Shown here piece by piece: positions 49,177-59,449 of a DNA stretch of 64,000 bases. The stretch spans positions 27,199-91,198 of the forward strand of contig NXFV01001098.1 of assembly GCA_002803225.1 (NCBI GenBank), in the 5' to 3' direction. A program made the position numbers and the translations under genes. Each line of letters begins with the position of its first letter. The stretch's first letter is position 1. The notes beneath the pieces are model-generated. The model was not told where the DNA came from, did not search any database, and was given only the letters and a program-made list of their open reading frames with translations. Origin of the DNA: Gamarada debralockiae. Its lineage: Eukaryota; Ascomycota; Leotiomycetes; Helotiales; Hyphodiscaceae.

Positions 49177-52077
49177 ATGGACCGCCGTGCAAAAGAAGCA
49201 AGTCAAAGTCGAGAGGGCTTACTCCGCTCGTATGACAGGGAGAGAGAAGAGAGCATACCGATGCGAAAGTCCCTCGAAGATGCCTATCGATCCTCCAACG
49301 ATTCCGACCTCGATACTACCGATTACCTTGATATCGATCCTCCGAACACCCGTTCCAAAGTATCCGCATATGCGCCTCTCCAGCACCTCAGAAACATCCG
49401 CCGTACATTTGCCAAACGCTCGAAATGTATGCTCATCACACTTGTGGTCTGCATAGCTGTCTGGTCTGTACTTGCAGCGGGAGGCTTCTGGTTATACAAG
49501 AAGTCCCCATCAGATGGCCAATCGCCGCCATGGTACCCAACTCCGCCTGGAGGTACCGTATCTCAATGGAGCGAGAGTTACAAAAAGGCAGCAGATTTGG
49601 TCAAGAAGATGACATTGCCGGAGAAGGTCAACATCACAACTGGTACGGGATGGCAGATGGGCTTGGCTGTTGGAAATACGGGTCCGGCGATCAATGTTGG
49701 ATTCCCAGGTCTCTCATATCAGGACGGCCCTCTTGGGTTGAGATTTGCGGACAACGCGACGGCTTTCCCGGCGGGGATCACTGTTGGTGCAACTTGGAAC
49801 AAGGAGCTGATGTATAAGCGTGGCAAGGCACATGGAATGGAGGCACGGCTCAAAGGAGTCAATGTGTTACTAGGACCTTGCGTTGGACCTCTAGGACGAA
49901 TGCCTGCTGGTGGAAGAAACTGGGAGGGTTTTGGAACCGATCCTTATTTACAAGGCGTTGCAGCTGCCGAAACCATCAAAGGCATACAAGAAGAGGGCGT
50001 TATTGCTACGATCAAGCATTTCATTGGCAATGAGCAGGAACATTTCAGACAGAGTTGGGAGTGGGGTTTGCCCAATGCCATGTCCTCGAATATGGATGAC
50101 AGAACCCTCCATGAGATGTATGGGTGGCCATTTGGAGACGCTGTGAAGGCTGGCGTGGGCAGTGTGATGTGCTCTTACCAAATGCTTAACAACTCCTATT
50201 CATGCGGCAATTCGAAGCTCTTGAATGGAATTTTGAAGGATGAGTTAGGCTTTCAAGGTTTCGTTCAGTCAGATTGGCTTGCTCAAAGATCCGGAGTCGC
50301 GAGTGCGTTGGCAGGCCTCGATGTTAGCATGCCTGGAGATGGACTGATGTGGGCCGCTGGAAAGTCATTGTGGGGCCCAGAACTGACGAAGTCCGTTTTG
50401 AACGGTTCTTTGCCGGTCCCAAGACTCAATGACATGGTTACGAGGGTTGTAGCTGCGTGGTATCAGATGGGCCAAGATGACAAATCCAAGTTTGACGGCG
50501 AGGGGATAAACTTCTCTTCTTGGACAAATGACGAGATGGGTTTCATCAATGTTGGCAGCCCCGACGACAAGGAGAAGACGGTAGTGAACAAGTTTATTGA
50601 TGTCCAAGGGACTGGCGAAGATGCACACTCAATCATCGCCCGTGACGTTGCTACGGAAGGGACAGTACTCGTCAAGAACGAAGAAAATATCTTGCCATTG
50701 AGCAAAGACGGATGGCCTGCTGACCAACCACACGAACTTGTTTTCCGTATCGGTATTTTTGGGGAAGATGCTGGTGAGGGAAAGGGTCCAAATGCTTGCC
50801 CCGATCGTGGTTGCAATCAAGGAACCCTAGCATCCGGTTGGGGATCAGGGGCGGTGGAGTTCCCGTACTTGATCACTCCTATGGCAGCATTGAAAGACGC
50901 CTTCAACAAGGACCGAGTTTACGTCACCGAATACCCGACTAACTCTCCACCCATGAAGCAAGCACCTGCGATCCTCAATGATCAAGACGTGTGTATCGTT
51001 TTCGCAAATTCTGATTCGGGTGAAGGCTACATGAGCTGGGATGGAATCAACGGAGATCGTAACGATCTCAATCTCCAGAAGGGTGGTGATCTCCTCATTG
51101 AGCAAGTCGCAGATGGATGCGGCGCAGGAAAAGGCAGCACCATTGTTGTCATCCACTCAGTTGGACCAGTGATCCTTGAGAACTGGCTCCATCGTCCTGG
51201 AGTGAAGGCGGTTATTATGGCCAACCTCCCGGGCCAAGAGAGTGGAAACGCCATTAAAGACATCCTGCTCGGAAATGTCAACCCAAGCGGCAAGCTTCCC
51301 TACACAATTGGAAAATCCCTTGATGATTACGGGCCTGGCGCTAAGATCTTGTACTACGCCAACGGTGTTGTACCTCAGCAGAACTTCTCCGAAGGCCTCT
51401 ACATCGACTATCGTCATTTCGATAAATTTGGCGTGGACCCAACGTACGAGTTCGGGTTCGGACTTTCATACACCACCTTTGAATATTCCAACATAGTCGT
51501 CAACCCGCTCCTTCCCAAATCCTCACTTCCCGCCCCGCGACCAAAGCCTCTCTCCCCTCCTCAATTCGGCGACATAATCCCAGACCCAAGCACCGCTCTC
51601 TTCCCAGGTGGCTTCCGAAAGCTGAAGAAATTCGTCTACCCCTATATCGAGAAAGTCTCAGATATCAAGAAAGGTAAATACCCCTATCCCGAAGGATACG
51701 ACATCGAACAGCTCCCCTCACAAGCCGGTGGCGATGAAGGAGGCAACCCTGACTTATGGAACGTCTACGCCTCAGTCACTGTGGACATCAAGAACACAGG
51801 TCCCGTCGCAGGAAAAGAAGTTGCGCAGCTCTACATCAATTACGCTGATGTAGCAGGTGATGCGTTGAATGTGGATTACCCAGTCAAGGTGTTGAGAGGA
51901 TTCGAGAAGGTGTTTTTGGAGGTGGGCGAGACGAAGAGCGTGCTGTTCAATCTTACGAGAAGAGATTTGAGCTATTGGTGTACGGTGCAGCAAAATTGGG
52001 TAATGCCAACGGAAGGAAAGATCACGATTAGAGTTGGAGCTTCGTCGCGGGACTTGAAACTCACGGGTTGGTATTAA
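49177..52077 (+). CDS. GH3 beta-glucosidase, type II membrane-anchored
   Basis: A single uninterrupted frame of 966 aa starts at the first ATG (gacaagATGGAC type context, MDRRAKEASQ). An 80-residue acidic and basic cytosolic tail precedes one membrane helix (residues about 84-106, LITLVVCIAVWSVLAAGGFW). The GH3 N-terminal barrel follows: MTLPEKVNITTGTGW, GPLGLRFADN, GRNWEGFGTDPYL and IKHFIGNEQEHFR. The nucleophile is Asp366 in GFVQSDW. The alpha/beta sandwich (GEGYMSWDGINGDR, LPGQESGNAI, NPSGKLPYTIG) and the C-terminal fibronectin-III-like domain (GFGLSYTTFEYS, VKVLRGFEKVFLEVGET) are complete. It should release glucose from beta-glucosides at the cell surface, like the bglE/bglF-type enzymes of Aspergillus. 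Its 3' end faces the HET gene 176 bases away. Confidence 0.93.
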   Translation: MDRRAKEASQSREGLLRSYDREREESIPMRKSLEDAYRSSNDSDLDTTDYLDIDPPNTRSKVSAYAPLQHLRNIRRTFAKRSKCMLITLVVCIAVWSVLAAGGFWLYKKSPSDGQSPPWYPTPPGGTVSQWSESYKKAADLVKKMTLPEKVNITTGTGWQMGLAVGNTGPAINVGFPGLSYQDGPLGLRFADNATAFPAGITVGATWNKELMYKRGKAHGMEARLKGVNVLLGPCVGPLGRMPAGGRNWEGFGTDPYLQGVAAAETIKGIQEEGVIATIKHFIGNEQEHFRQSWEWGLPNAMSSNMDDRTLHEMYGWPFGDAVKAGVGSVMCSYQMLNNSYSCGNSKLLNGILKDELGFQGFVQSDWLAQRSGVASALAGLDVSMPGDGLMWAAGKSLWGPELTKSVLNGSLPVPRLNDMVTRVVAAWYQMGQDDKSKFDGEGINFSSWTNDEMGFINVGSPDDKEKTVVNKFIDVQGTGEDAHSIIARDVATEGTVLVKNEENILPLSKDGWPADQPHELVFRIGIFGEDAGEGKGPNACPDRGCNQGTLASGWGSGAVEFPYLITPMAALKDAFNKDRVYVTEYPTNSPPMKQAPAILNDQDVCIVFANSDSGEGYMSWDGINGDRNDLNLQKGGDLLIEQVADGCGAGKGSTIVVIHSVGPVILENWLHRPGVKAVIMANLPGQESGNAIKDILLGNVNPSGKLPYTIGKSLDDYGPGAKILYYANGVVPQQNFSEGLYIDYRHFDKFGVDPTYEFGFGLSYTTFEYSNIVVNPLLPKSSLPAPRPKPLSPPQFGDIIPDPSTALFPGGFRKLKKFVYPYIEKVSDIKKGKYPYPEGYDIEQLPSQAGGDEGGNPDLWNVYASVTVDIKNTGPVAGKEVAQLYINYADVAGDALNVDYPVKVLRGFEKVFLEVGETKSVLFNLTRRDLSYWCTVQQNWVMPTEGKITIRVGASSRDLKLTGWY

Positions 52078-52253
52078 GCATGATTGGATGAGATGACTGC
52101 GAGGTGTTTGGGAGTTTTCAAAAGGTTATGAGACATGGGGTATGAAGATTTGTATAATATAGATGAATCTATGAACATTCATCTGAATTGATTTCAACTT
52201 CCCGTCCTCTCTACGCTTTTGCGATGGTCCGTCCGTCATAGTGCTTGTTTTGT

Positions 52254-54905
52254 TCAGTCAATGTACCATAACTGCTTATTAAGCTTCGTCCCCAAAAAGT
52301 CTTCATTGAAGAAGTCCTGGATCAAGACCCAGATATCCTCTAGGAAGGAAACACCAAAGTAGGTCTTGACAGACTCCACGAATCGAGCATCATCTTTTAT
52401 GACTTCTGCTGTCATAGCCTTCATTCTTTCTCTCAAGCCCTTGATCGAAGCCTTGAAATCTTTACTCTCCTGCATTTTCGCTTTCAAAGCTTCGGGAGAG
52501 TTCCCAACTTCTGCTTTCAACTTCTCGTAGAGTTCGAGATGTTTGCCCGTCATCTTATCCGCTCTCAAACGCATCGCGAGCTTGCCGATCTTGGTATATA
52601 TGTACCCATCTTCAGGCAAAAGTGGGTTGATGATGATATGTCGTTCTGTTTTCACAGCAATACCTTCCCCCTTGTCCACCTCCCCATCCTCGTCCAGAAC
52701 CGGAAATGCAAAAATGGCTTCGTGAAGACTAGTGCGCTCCGTCTTCTCTCCCATAACAACCAAAGCCTTATCGGAATCGGCAATATCATGCAGCGGAAAT
52801 AACTCCAGCTTGTTATACTCCTCTCTCTCCTTTTTCGTCGTCCATTTTGAGGATAGGTAGGCGTATTTCTTGTCCGAGATCATATACCATTCCCCCGTTT
52901 CGGCGTCCCGGAAGTGCATGTAAGTTTCTGGGATACGCTTTAATCCTGGCCATGGATGTCGAGGTTTGCCGTCTTTGTACTTCGATACGGAGATTCTGAA
53001 TCCGGAGAAGCGAACTCTCAATCCGAGGGTAGTGGGGATCCCAAGTTGTCCCTCGGCCCACCTCACGATTCTTACATTCGCCTGATGGATCGATTTCTCG
53101 ACTGACAGTAAGCTTTTGGGAGCCCATCGCCATCCTTTTGTGTCGATCCGCTGCTCCTCGAAGAAAATAACAAGTGCGGGTATTCCACCCTTCTTAGCAG
53201 CGAGTAACTCCCATACTTTCTGCATACGATCCTCCTTCGGCTCCACGCCCAGAATCGCGGGTAGATCCAACGACATCAACGTACCAATACACAGCGATTC
53301 ATCAGAAGCTACACTGACGCTTCGAAATTGAAGAGCCTGGTCCAAAACCATTAGATCCGGATGCTCACCAGGAAAATTATGCTCATCACTCCTGAAAAAT
53401 GCATCAATCCTCCAAAATTCCTGCATAGAATCTAATGCAAAGACCTGATGGCGTACCGAGTTCACATACTGCCCGAAGCTTTTCCTCAGACCCAGTAACG
53501 AGACAGCCTCATCTGCAAATTGGAAATAAAGAGACCGTGCTAGCGCGCCTTCTTGCAGCGTCCAGAGCCGTCGTACCCAGCCTGAGGTGAAGATTCGCAC
53601 GACTTTCTCGTGGATGCCTTGGGTTTTGGACTCGTAGGCCATGAGTCCGGCGTCGAGAACGAGGACGTGTTTTGCGCGTTGGTAGACGAGCCGAATCTTC
53701 TCGATGGCTATCTGTTTGCCTTTGCCGTCTTTGGCGGGGCAGCAGAGTGTGTCGAGCCAGATTAAAGGAGGCTCACTGTTGGATGGATCCGGATTGTCGA
53801 TTGCGCATACGAGTTCTCGCAGTCGAGCTAGTTTGCAGCGATGAAGAGAGTTGGCGTGTGGATTTCCGAGTCCGTCTGCCCAGACATGTGAGATTGCTAT
53901 GTATGGAGTATTGATGTCGGATTCCACGAGTTCTCCTCTCAGATTGTGCAGATCTCCTGTTAGGCGAAGCAGTGGCACTCGTTCCTCTTTGTGCAAAATC
54001 GCCTCCAGATCTTGAGGGTGAACCACAAGCTCCTCGCAGGAACAATCGGGTTGTTCGTGGCCAATTTTATAATTACCCATATCGATCTGATAGATATTGC
54101 ACGCCGTATCAGTACATCGACTGTGATCCCGTTTTGGCAGACTCTTGTCCATCATCCTCACGACATGTATAGCCTGAAGAGACTGAAACTTTGCTTCCGC
54201 CCTGGCAATATCACTCAGACACCAGCCATGCTGCATCATTGAGGCTTTGGCCTCCTGATTGAGATATCCGACAGCCCAGCCTCGACTGAAGATACGTGGG
54301 ACGCCCTGGAGCGACAGCAAGGATCTGACGGCCTGTGTGACGAGTTCGAAAAGTCCTGCAATAGAGTACTTGACGGTATGGTTGAAATCTTTGGGAAGCG
54401 ACGAGAAAATATAGTATGCATGAGCGATGCAAGTGAGAAGATGCTCATAGTACTTGATTCGGGCTTCTCTGTCTATGGGAATGCGGGTTCCTGCCAGTGC
54501 AAACAATTTATTCAAGCCGCCGTCATGGAGCTCGACATTGAACTTGTCACCGTCAGGGACGAGCATCGTATTGTATATCTGGTCGATAATCTCCTGAGAT
54601 CCCTCGGGAGTAGTAGACTCGTTTGAGTCATCTTTTGAATTGACACAAAGAAACTCGCAGATGAATCCGAAGTACAGCCAAGTTTGAACGAAGGACTCTT
54701 GGTCACGGAGTGGCGTGGGATTCACTCTCTCAACGCGTTGGTAGTTCATCGGATCGAAGAAGGCTGCGCCGGCTTCGGCCTTGCCTACTCGTGTCGGATA
54801 GGAGAGAAATGGGCCTCCGTCGTACCGTTGATGACAAACATACGGAGTCTTCGGAATAGGTATGGGCGGATTACCGCGATTGGAGGGGAGGAGTACGAAT
54901 TCCAT
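52254..54905 (-). CDS. HET-domain protein (heterokaryon incompatibility-like)
   Basis: A single-exon frame of 883 aa is read from an ATG at 54905 (MEFVLLPSNR). Residues 1 to about 330 form an uncharacterised helical region with Cys/His pairs (CTDTACNIYQ, DCSCEELVV). The HET domain begins near residue 333 with TPYIAISHVWADGLG. It continues with PLIWLDTLCCPAKDG, IEKIRLVYQRAKHVLVLDAG and the third block SGWVRRLWTLQEGALA, matching the three HET motifs in order. The remaining 370 residues are basic with coiled-coil tendency near the end and have no domain I can name. HET domains trigger cell death after non-self recognition in filamentous fungi. The partner or trigger here is unknown. It has no introns, unlike most neighbours. 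Confidence 0.93.
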   Translation of the reverse strand: MEFVLLPSNRGNPPIPIPKTPYVCHQRYDGGPFLSYPTRVGKAEAGAAFFDPMNYQRVERVNPTPLRDQESFVQTWLYFGFICEFLCVNSKDDSNESTTPEGSQEIIDQIYNTMLVPDGDKFNVELHDGGLNKLFALAGTRIPIDREARIKYYEHLLTCIAHAYYIFSSLPKDFNHTVKYSIAGLFELVTQAVRSLLSLQGVPRIFSRGWAVGYLNQEAKASMMQHGWCLSDIARAEAKFQSLQAIHVVRMMDKSLPKRDHSRCTDTACNIYQIDMGNYKIGHEQPDCSCEELVVHPQDLEAILHKEERVPLLRLTGDLHNLRGELVESDINTPYIAISHVWADGLGNPHANSLHRCKLARLRELVCAIDNPDPSNSEPPLIWLDTLCCPAKDGKGKQIAIEKIRLVYQRAKHVLVLDAGLMAYESKTQGIHEKVVRIFTSGWVRRLWTLQEGALARSLYFQFADEAVSLLGLRKSFGQYVNSVRHQVFALDSMQEFWRIDAFFRSDEHNFPGEHPDLMVLDQALQFRSVSVASDESLCIGTLMSLDLPAILGVEPKEDRMQKVWELLAAKKGGIPALVIFFEEQRIDTKGWRWAPKSLLSVEKSIHQANVRIVRWAEGQLGIPTTLGLRVRFSGFRISVSKYKDGKPRHPWPGLKRIPETYMHFRDAETGEWYMISDKKYAYLSSKWTTKKEREEYNKLELFPLHDIADSDKALVVMGEKTERTSLHEAIFAFPVLDEDGEVDKGEGIAVKTERHIIINPLLPEDGYIYTKIGKLAMRLRADKMTGKHLELYEKLKAEVGNSPEALKAKMQESKDFKASIKGLRERMKAMTAEVIKDDARFVESVKTYFGVSFLEDIWVLIQDFFNEDFLGTKLNKQLWYID

Positions 54906-55454
54906 GGTGGCTGTAGATCTTTGCCACTGCGCGAGATTTCAAATTGAACTTCAAAGCAGTATATCGTGTGTCATCCAAATTGAAGACGCCCTGGCGAATT
55001 TAGAAGCAATTCTTCAGGAGTCGCGTGACTTCCCGTCCTGCACATTGCGGGAAAAAAAAAGTGGAGGCAACTGAAATACTTGTGGTCTAGACATTCCCTA
55101 ATATGGAAGCTCGGTCGTACTCCCGCTACTCGGGCTTGAATGAGGCTCAAAAATGGTAAGATCACTTGCCGTTATTATCTGGCATTGACCCGAAGAAGCG
55201 ATGGGGACTTCAAGCTCGCATTTCAGAAGAAATGACGGAGCGGAGATTTTTCCTCGCCTGAGAACACCACGTGTTGTGGCAAGGCCCGTTCGTATCAATT
55301 TTGGGTGCTGATTTATCTGACCAACCCTTTCCACGAAAATGTATTTCTTATAAAAGAGATTTGGGGAGGGATGCAGCAATCTCCACTTTCTAACATGCGT
55401 GCTGTGCTCCAAGAGGGGCGGCTGGGCGCTCAATACGCAATCGTTGAACCGTTC
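54906..55454. other. Intergenic
   Basis: This is the 5' side of the HET gene. No other gene was supported. Confidence 0.4.
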
Positions 55455-57493
55455 CCCAAGATACCCCACAACCACCCAGTCCTTCACAACCGCAGTGCCG
55501 GCAACCAACTTCAGCATTTGATCCACAGTACAAGTTGCCAATGTTATGTACGTCTAGCACACCCTCTTTAGGTCTTCGCGCAACTTGTTCTTGATTTAGA
55601 AACTCGACGAGGGACTGATCGACGAGTGGTTCTTGCCTGCAGCCATTGCAATCTCGCCCGTAGTAACATCGGTATGAGACATCGCTCGTTGGAATACTCT
55701 GTAGGCAGTTTCAGGTTAGAAGTAAGGCACTGAAATACAGACAGCCAGAGTCGAAGACAAATTGCTGACAGGAGGAAATATTGGTCGAACCTTCGTGTGC
55801 AGCATCAAACACCTTCAACAAGGACAAATTGCCACGTTGGCGGATGACACCACCAGTATAACTAGAATTAGTGGTGAGGTTTGCGTATCCTGCTTCTTTG
55901 AACCCGCTCGAAAGAGTAGAGTTGATCGCAAGACTGGATATCTCCCAACTAATCCCTGTGTGAAAATGTGAGGCGCTTTCAATAATATGAGGAGAGGAAC
56001 CTCGTACAATTACCAACGTAGTTCCTGTCTCCGCACATTGAGACAACATGTACACCATGATCGAGAAGATTCCCATGATCTTCGAGAAAACCTCCCCGAG
56101 TGAAATCGCCATTTCCCATGACATCTTGGATAAAGTCAGCATCGTTCTTCAGTAACTGGACTCCGTCGTTTGGGTAGTTTGGAAGGGAAGCGCGCCCGCC
56201 ATTGTACACAACCATGTTCTGATACGTGAAATTGAGTGGGACACCAAGAGCAGCTTGAACCCAATGCTAATTAAGGAATCCAATCTCATATTTCGATAGC
56301 GTAGGATCTAAAATGGTGTGGCCGATGTCAAAAGAGTCATGCTAGTTCCAATATTAGTCACCAAAAGCGCCCTTCGCGAAAGGAGACTCACACCACATTC
56401 CGCAAAAGTAGCCTCAACGTAAAAATAGCAATACTCATAAGCGCTCGAACATGCAGTGTTGACGGTCACATTGTTCCCGTAGTTATCGGGATCATAGACA
56501 GCCGCAAGTTCCTGACACTCACGAACAAGTGCCGCGCAGGTCGTGAGGTTGGTTAACGCAGACTCATACTGTGCTTCGGTGATAGCCTGAAACCCGTATG
56601 TGTTATTGTAAGTCATGTCAGGATAAGAACCTGCTGTGATCAGAAAATCGATCCCGCCATCGATAATTACAACGGTGTCGAGTGTAGCGCTGAGAGTGTT
56701 AGCCCCGAAAGGAAGTTTGTCTCCTGAGGGCTTATATCTCGGGAATCTAGAAGTAATTAGCATCGATCTACTTTCCTTGAATAGAAAGTACAAGTATACA
56801 CTCTTTAAGCCAAGTCTGCAAAAAAGGTCCACATTGCTGGTACAGCATTTCCGGTTGAATTCTCTGTGCCATTAGAGGTCAACGAAGGAAAAGTCCCCAC
56901 AACAAGAGCTTCATTCTGCTCGGTACCGCAAAAACCGAAAAGCCTGTTAGGAAGGTAGTCGAAAGGGCGTTCCATTTGCTAACGTATCATATTAGAATCC
57001 GACTTGAACGGGCTGGTCGATATAAAGCATGTTGACCTCGTTGTTCCAGGACCAAGGATTGAGCGTGATGGTGGAATTTGAGTCATCTCCCACAATACAT
57101 GGTCCGTTTTCGCCTAGGGCTGAGGTCGTCGAGGATGCTCCCAGGCCGCCATTGAGCCAGGTAGCAAGGGGTGCGTGGCAGGGATCTTTACGGGACTCAA
57201 CCAGAAGAACATATTGATTGGTAGTCTCGAGAAGCTGCGGGATCTGCGAGAAGATGGACGTAGACGCTATATGAACGGACGCCTGGGGCGGTCTCACAAA
57301 TAAATGTCTGGACGAAAGTCAGTAAGTGGAGAGTGGGCGATTCGAAAACTTACCTCTTTGTACGAGATAGAGACATTCTCATGAAATTTTGACTTCCGAA
57401 CAGTAATACCTTCTGGTATTGGTAGGAAGTATTAGACCGTGACAAGGGGAGGAGACTAGCAGTTGCAAGAATGGCAGGAAGAAAGGAATACAT
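55455..57493 (-). pseudogene. S10 serine carboxypeptidase, decayed
   Basis: On the minus strand the start MYSFLPAILATASLLPLSRS (ATG at 57493) is a good signal peptide. A one-base loss then shifts the frame before YFLPIPEGITV and KFHENVSISYKE. Downstream pieces follow the S10 order: [14 protein letters not shown], a shift, [58 protein letters not shown] follows, and a T-run shift around TWLKE. The next pieces are FPRYKPSGDKLPFG, LDTVVIIDGGIDF, SYPDMTYNNTYG, YDPDNYGNNVTVN, HWVQAALGVPLNF, GDRNY, ETAYRVFQRAM and a C-terminal TCTVDQMLKLVAG. The stretch that should contain the GESYGG catalytic serine is missing between KLPFG and ANTLS. The catalytic Asp position reads GDRN, and the His block reads AAHEGS. 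It cannot be an active peptidase. The left limit is approximate. Confidence 0.85.
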
Positions 57494-57503
57494 TATACAA
57501 CAG

Positions 57504-57578
57504 CGAACGAGAGTTGATCGAACGAGAGTTGATCGAACGAGAGTTGATCGAACGAGAGTTGATCAAACGAGTGTTGAG
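57504..57578. repeat. 15-bp tandem repeat, four exact copies plus one degenerate
   Basis: CGAACGAGAGTTGAT is repeated four times without change (57504-57563), followed by one diverged unit (CAAACGAGTGTTGAG). It lies 10 bases upstream of the ATG of the S10 pseudogene, in its leader or promoter. Confidence 0.93.
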
Positions 57579-58140
57579 GAGTCCTTGAAGAATGAAAGAA
57601 ACATCTAAAAACCAGAGACCTGCAAGTTCTTATACTGCTGTACTTGGAGACAAATTGAGAGAAATTGAAAGACCCCACCTCATTTGCCAGTCAAATACTC
57701 TCAGAGCGACTTGGCTCTAGAGCGGAGCCCAGGCGCTAATCTCTCACCACGAAGCTCACGACCTTATCTAATTTGATATTGACTGCCCTCCAGGGACTTA
57801 ACTTTCTATACTGAATGCCAGGAACGATGTTCGGGTTGCTAAAATGAGCCTTCAAGTGTCAAGGCCAACTTAGACGAGCCAATCACAGATGGGACGATGC
57901 GAGATCCGCCCCGCGGGGGGGATTTAGCCTCACATGACAGAGTGGAGGCTGCACCGATCTGCAACGCATGGAGCCGCAAAGAATTCCTCCGGAAAAGAGA
58001 GGTGTTACTCAGTCCCACTGCCTCCATCCCTGAGTTGTGCACTCAGTCCCAGGATACCGGATTACTGACTGCTGCACGCGCCGCCACCAGCCCGTTCTTT
58101 CTGGGAATACTATACGTCATTGTGTCTAGGGTATCCGTCT
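57579..58140. other. Intergenic
   Basis: No gene supported. It contains a short G-run palindrome (CCGCCCCGCGGGGGGG) near 57907-57922. Confidence 0.45.
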
Positions 58141-59077
58141 TTAATGATCGATCTTGAGCGAGAAGTCGACGTGGGCAACTCCTTGGTGTATCGAACTCGT
58201 AGAGATGATATCGATATCTGCGTAGACAGTAAGCAACGTTTGACATGTGTGTAGGATCCTACTCACCATCATTAATATACGTGCCCACATTCTCCAACGT
58301 CAGTCCTCCACTGCATTCCAGTAAGAACTCCCTCTTCCCAGCCCATCTCTGCTTGATGCTTCTCGCCGCTACCTTCAATCCCTCTCCATCAAAGTTGTCC
58401 AACATAATAATATCTGCGCCTGCGGCAATAGCCTCGTTCGCACCCTCCTCGCTATCAACCTCCACTTCCACCTTTAATGCAAAGCCTCCAGCAGCTTTCG
58501 CCGCCTTGACCGCCTCCGTTATGCTTCCTCTCGCCCAAATATGATTGTCTTTCAACATCGTCATGCTAGACAAGTCGTGTCGATGGCCATCCACACCCCC
58601 AACGATCATCCCATATTTCTCAACCAGTCGAAATCCAGGTGTGGTCTTCCTTGTACCTGCAAGAATGCCCGTGTACCCTGCCTTCCGAACCAGCTCCTCC
58701 ATCGCTCTCGATTTCGTCGCGATGCCAGAACATCTGCTCAGTGTATTCAAGGCAACTCTTTCTCCTAGTAACAGCTTCCTCACAGGTCCCGTGACGGTCG
58801 CGACTGCAACCTTGCCTTTTGGTCCAGGGTCAACAACAGCCCCCTCCTTCAAGTTCCATTTCACTGTGCAACCCGCTTGTGCGAAGATTTCGTCGAAGAA
58901 GGGTACGCCTGCGAGGATTCCTTTCGATTTGCCGAACAGAGTTGCAGTGCGTTCGCTATTACCGACAACAAATCCGCCATAATCGAAGGATGGGGTGTCT
59001 TCTGCGTACCAGGCCGTGATTTGGGATTTCCAGTGGACGGGGAGAAGGTCGGCTGGGTTTCCGTGTTGTAATGCCAT
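58141..59077 (-). CDS. BNA6: Quinolinate phosphoribosyltransferase (nicotinate-nucleotide pyrophosphorylase)
   Basis: Two exons (59077-58267 and 58217-58141 on the minus strand) encode 295 aa, the usual family length. The enzyme converts quinolinate and PRPP to nicotinate mononucleotide, CO2 and pyrophosphate in de novo NAD synthesis from tryptophan. Substrate-binding motifs are present: LNTLSRCSGIAT, GTRKTTPGFR, GGVDGHRHDLSS and LKDNHIW. The phosphate-binding strand IIMLDNF and the C-terminal LECSGGLTLENV complete the barrel. The intron (58218-58266) interrupts the last part, and exon 2 gives DIISTSSIHQGVAHVDFSLK, the expected C-terminus. No signal or membrane segment is seen; it is a cytosolic housekeeping enzyme. 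It is the only clear primary-metabolism gene here. It sits tandem with the DUF3237 gene, 373 bases away. Confidence 0.95.
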
Positions 59078-59449
59078 TTTGCTTTCGTATTTGACAGCTA
59101 ATTAAATCTGGCACGTAATTGGTATGTCTGCAAGCAGAATTGGGGTGAGGAAAGGGAGGAAGAAGTGGGTTGAAAGATGGGGGAGTCATTAAATGTTGGC
59201 GGGGTAAGAATCGGAGGAAATCGCGTTTCGCCTCTTCAAGTAACACGTGACCCTGCGGTAAAATTCCGTCTGAAATCTGAATTTACAAGTCGGCTAGTTT
59301 TGAAGGGTCGTATGTTTCAGAGTATATGAGAATTGATTTGTTGGCTAAATGTCGATTACAAGACGATGGAGAAAACATGGGGTATTTTGCCTCCTGCGCC
59401 CTCCCCTTGTTCTGTTGGACCTCCCATCAATGCGTTCAAGAAAATAGAA

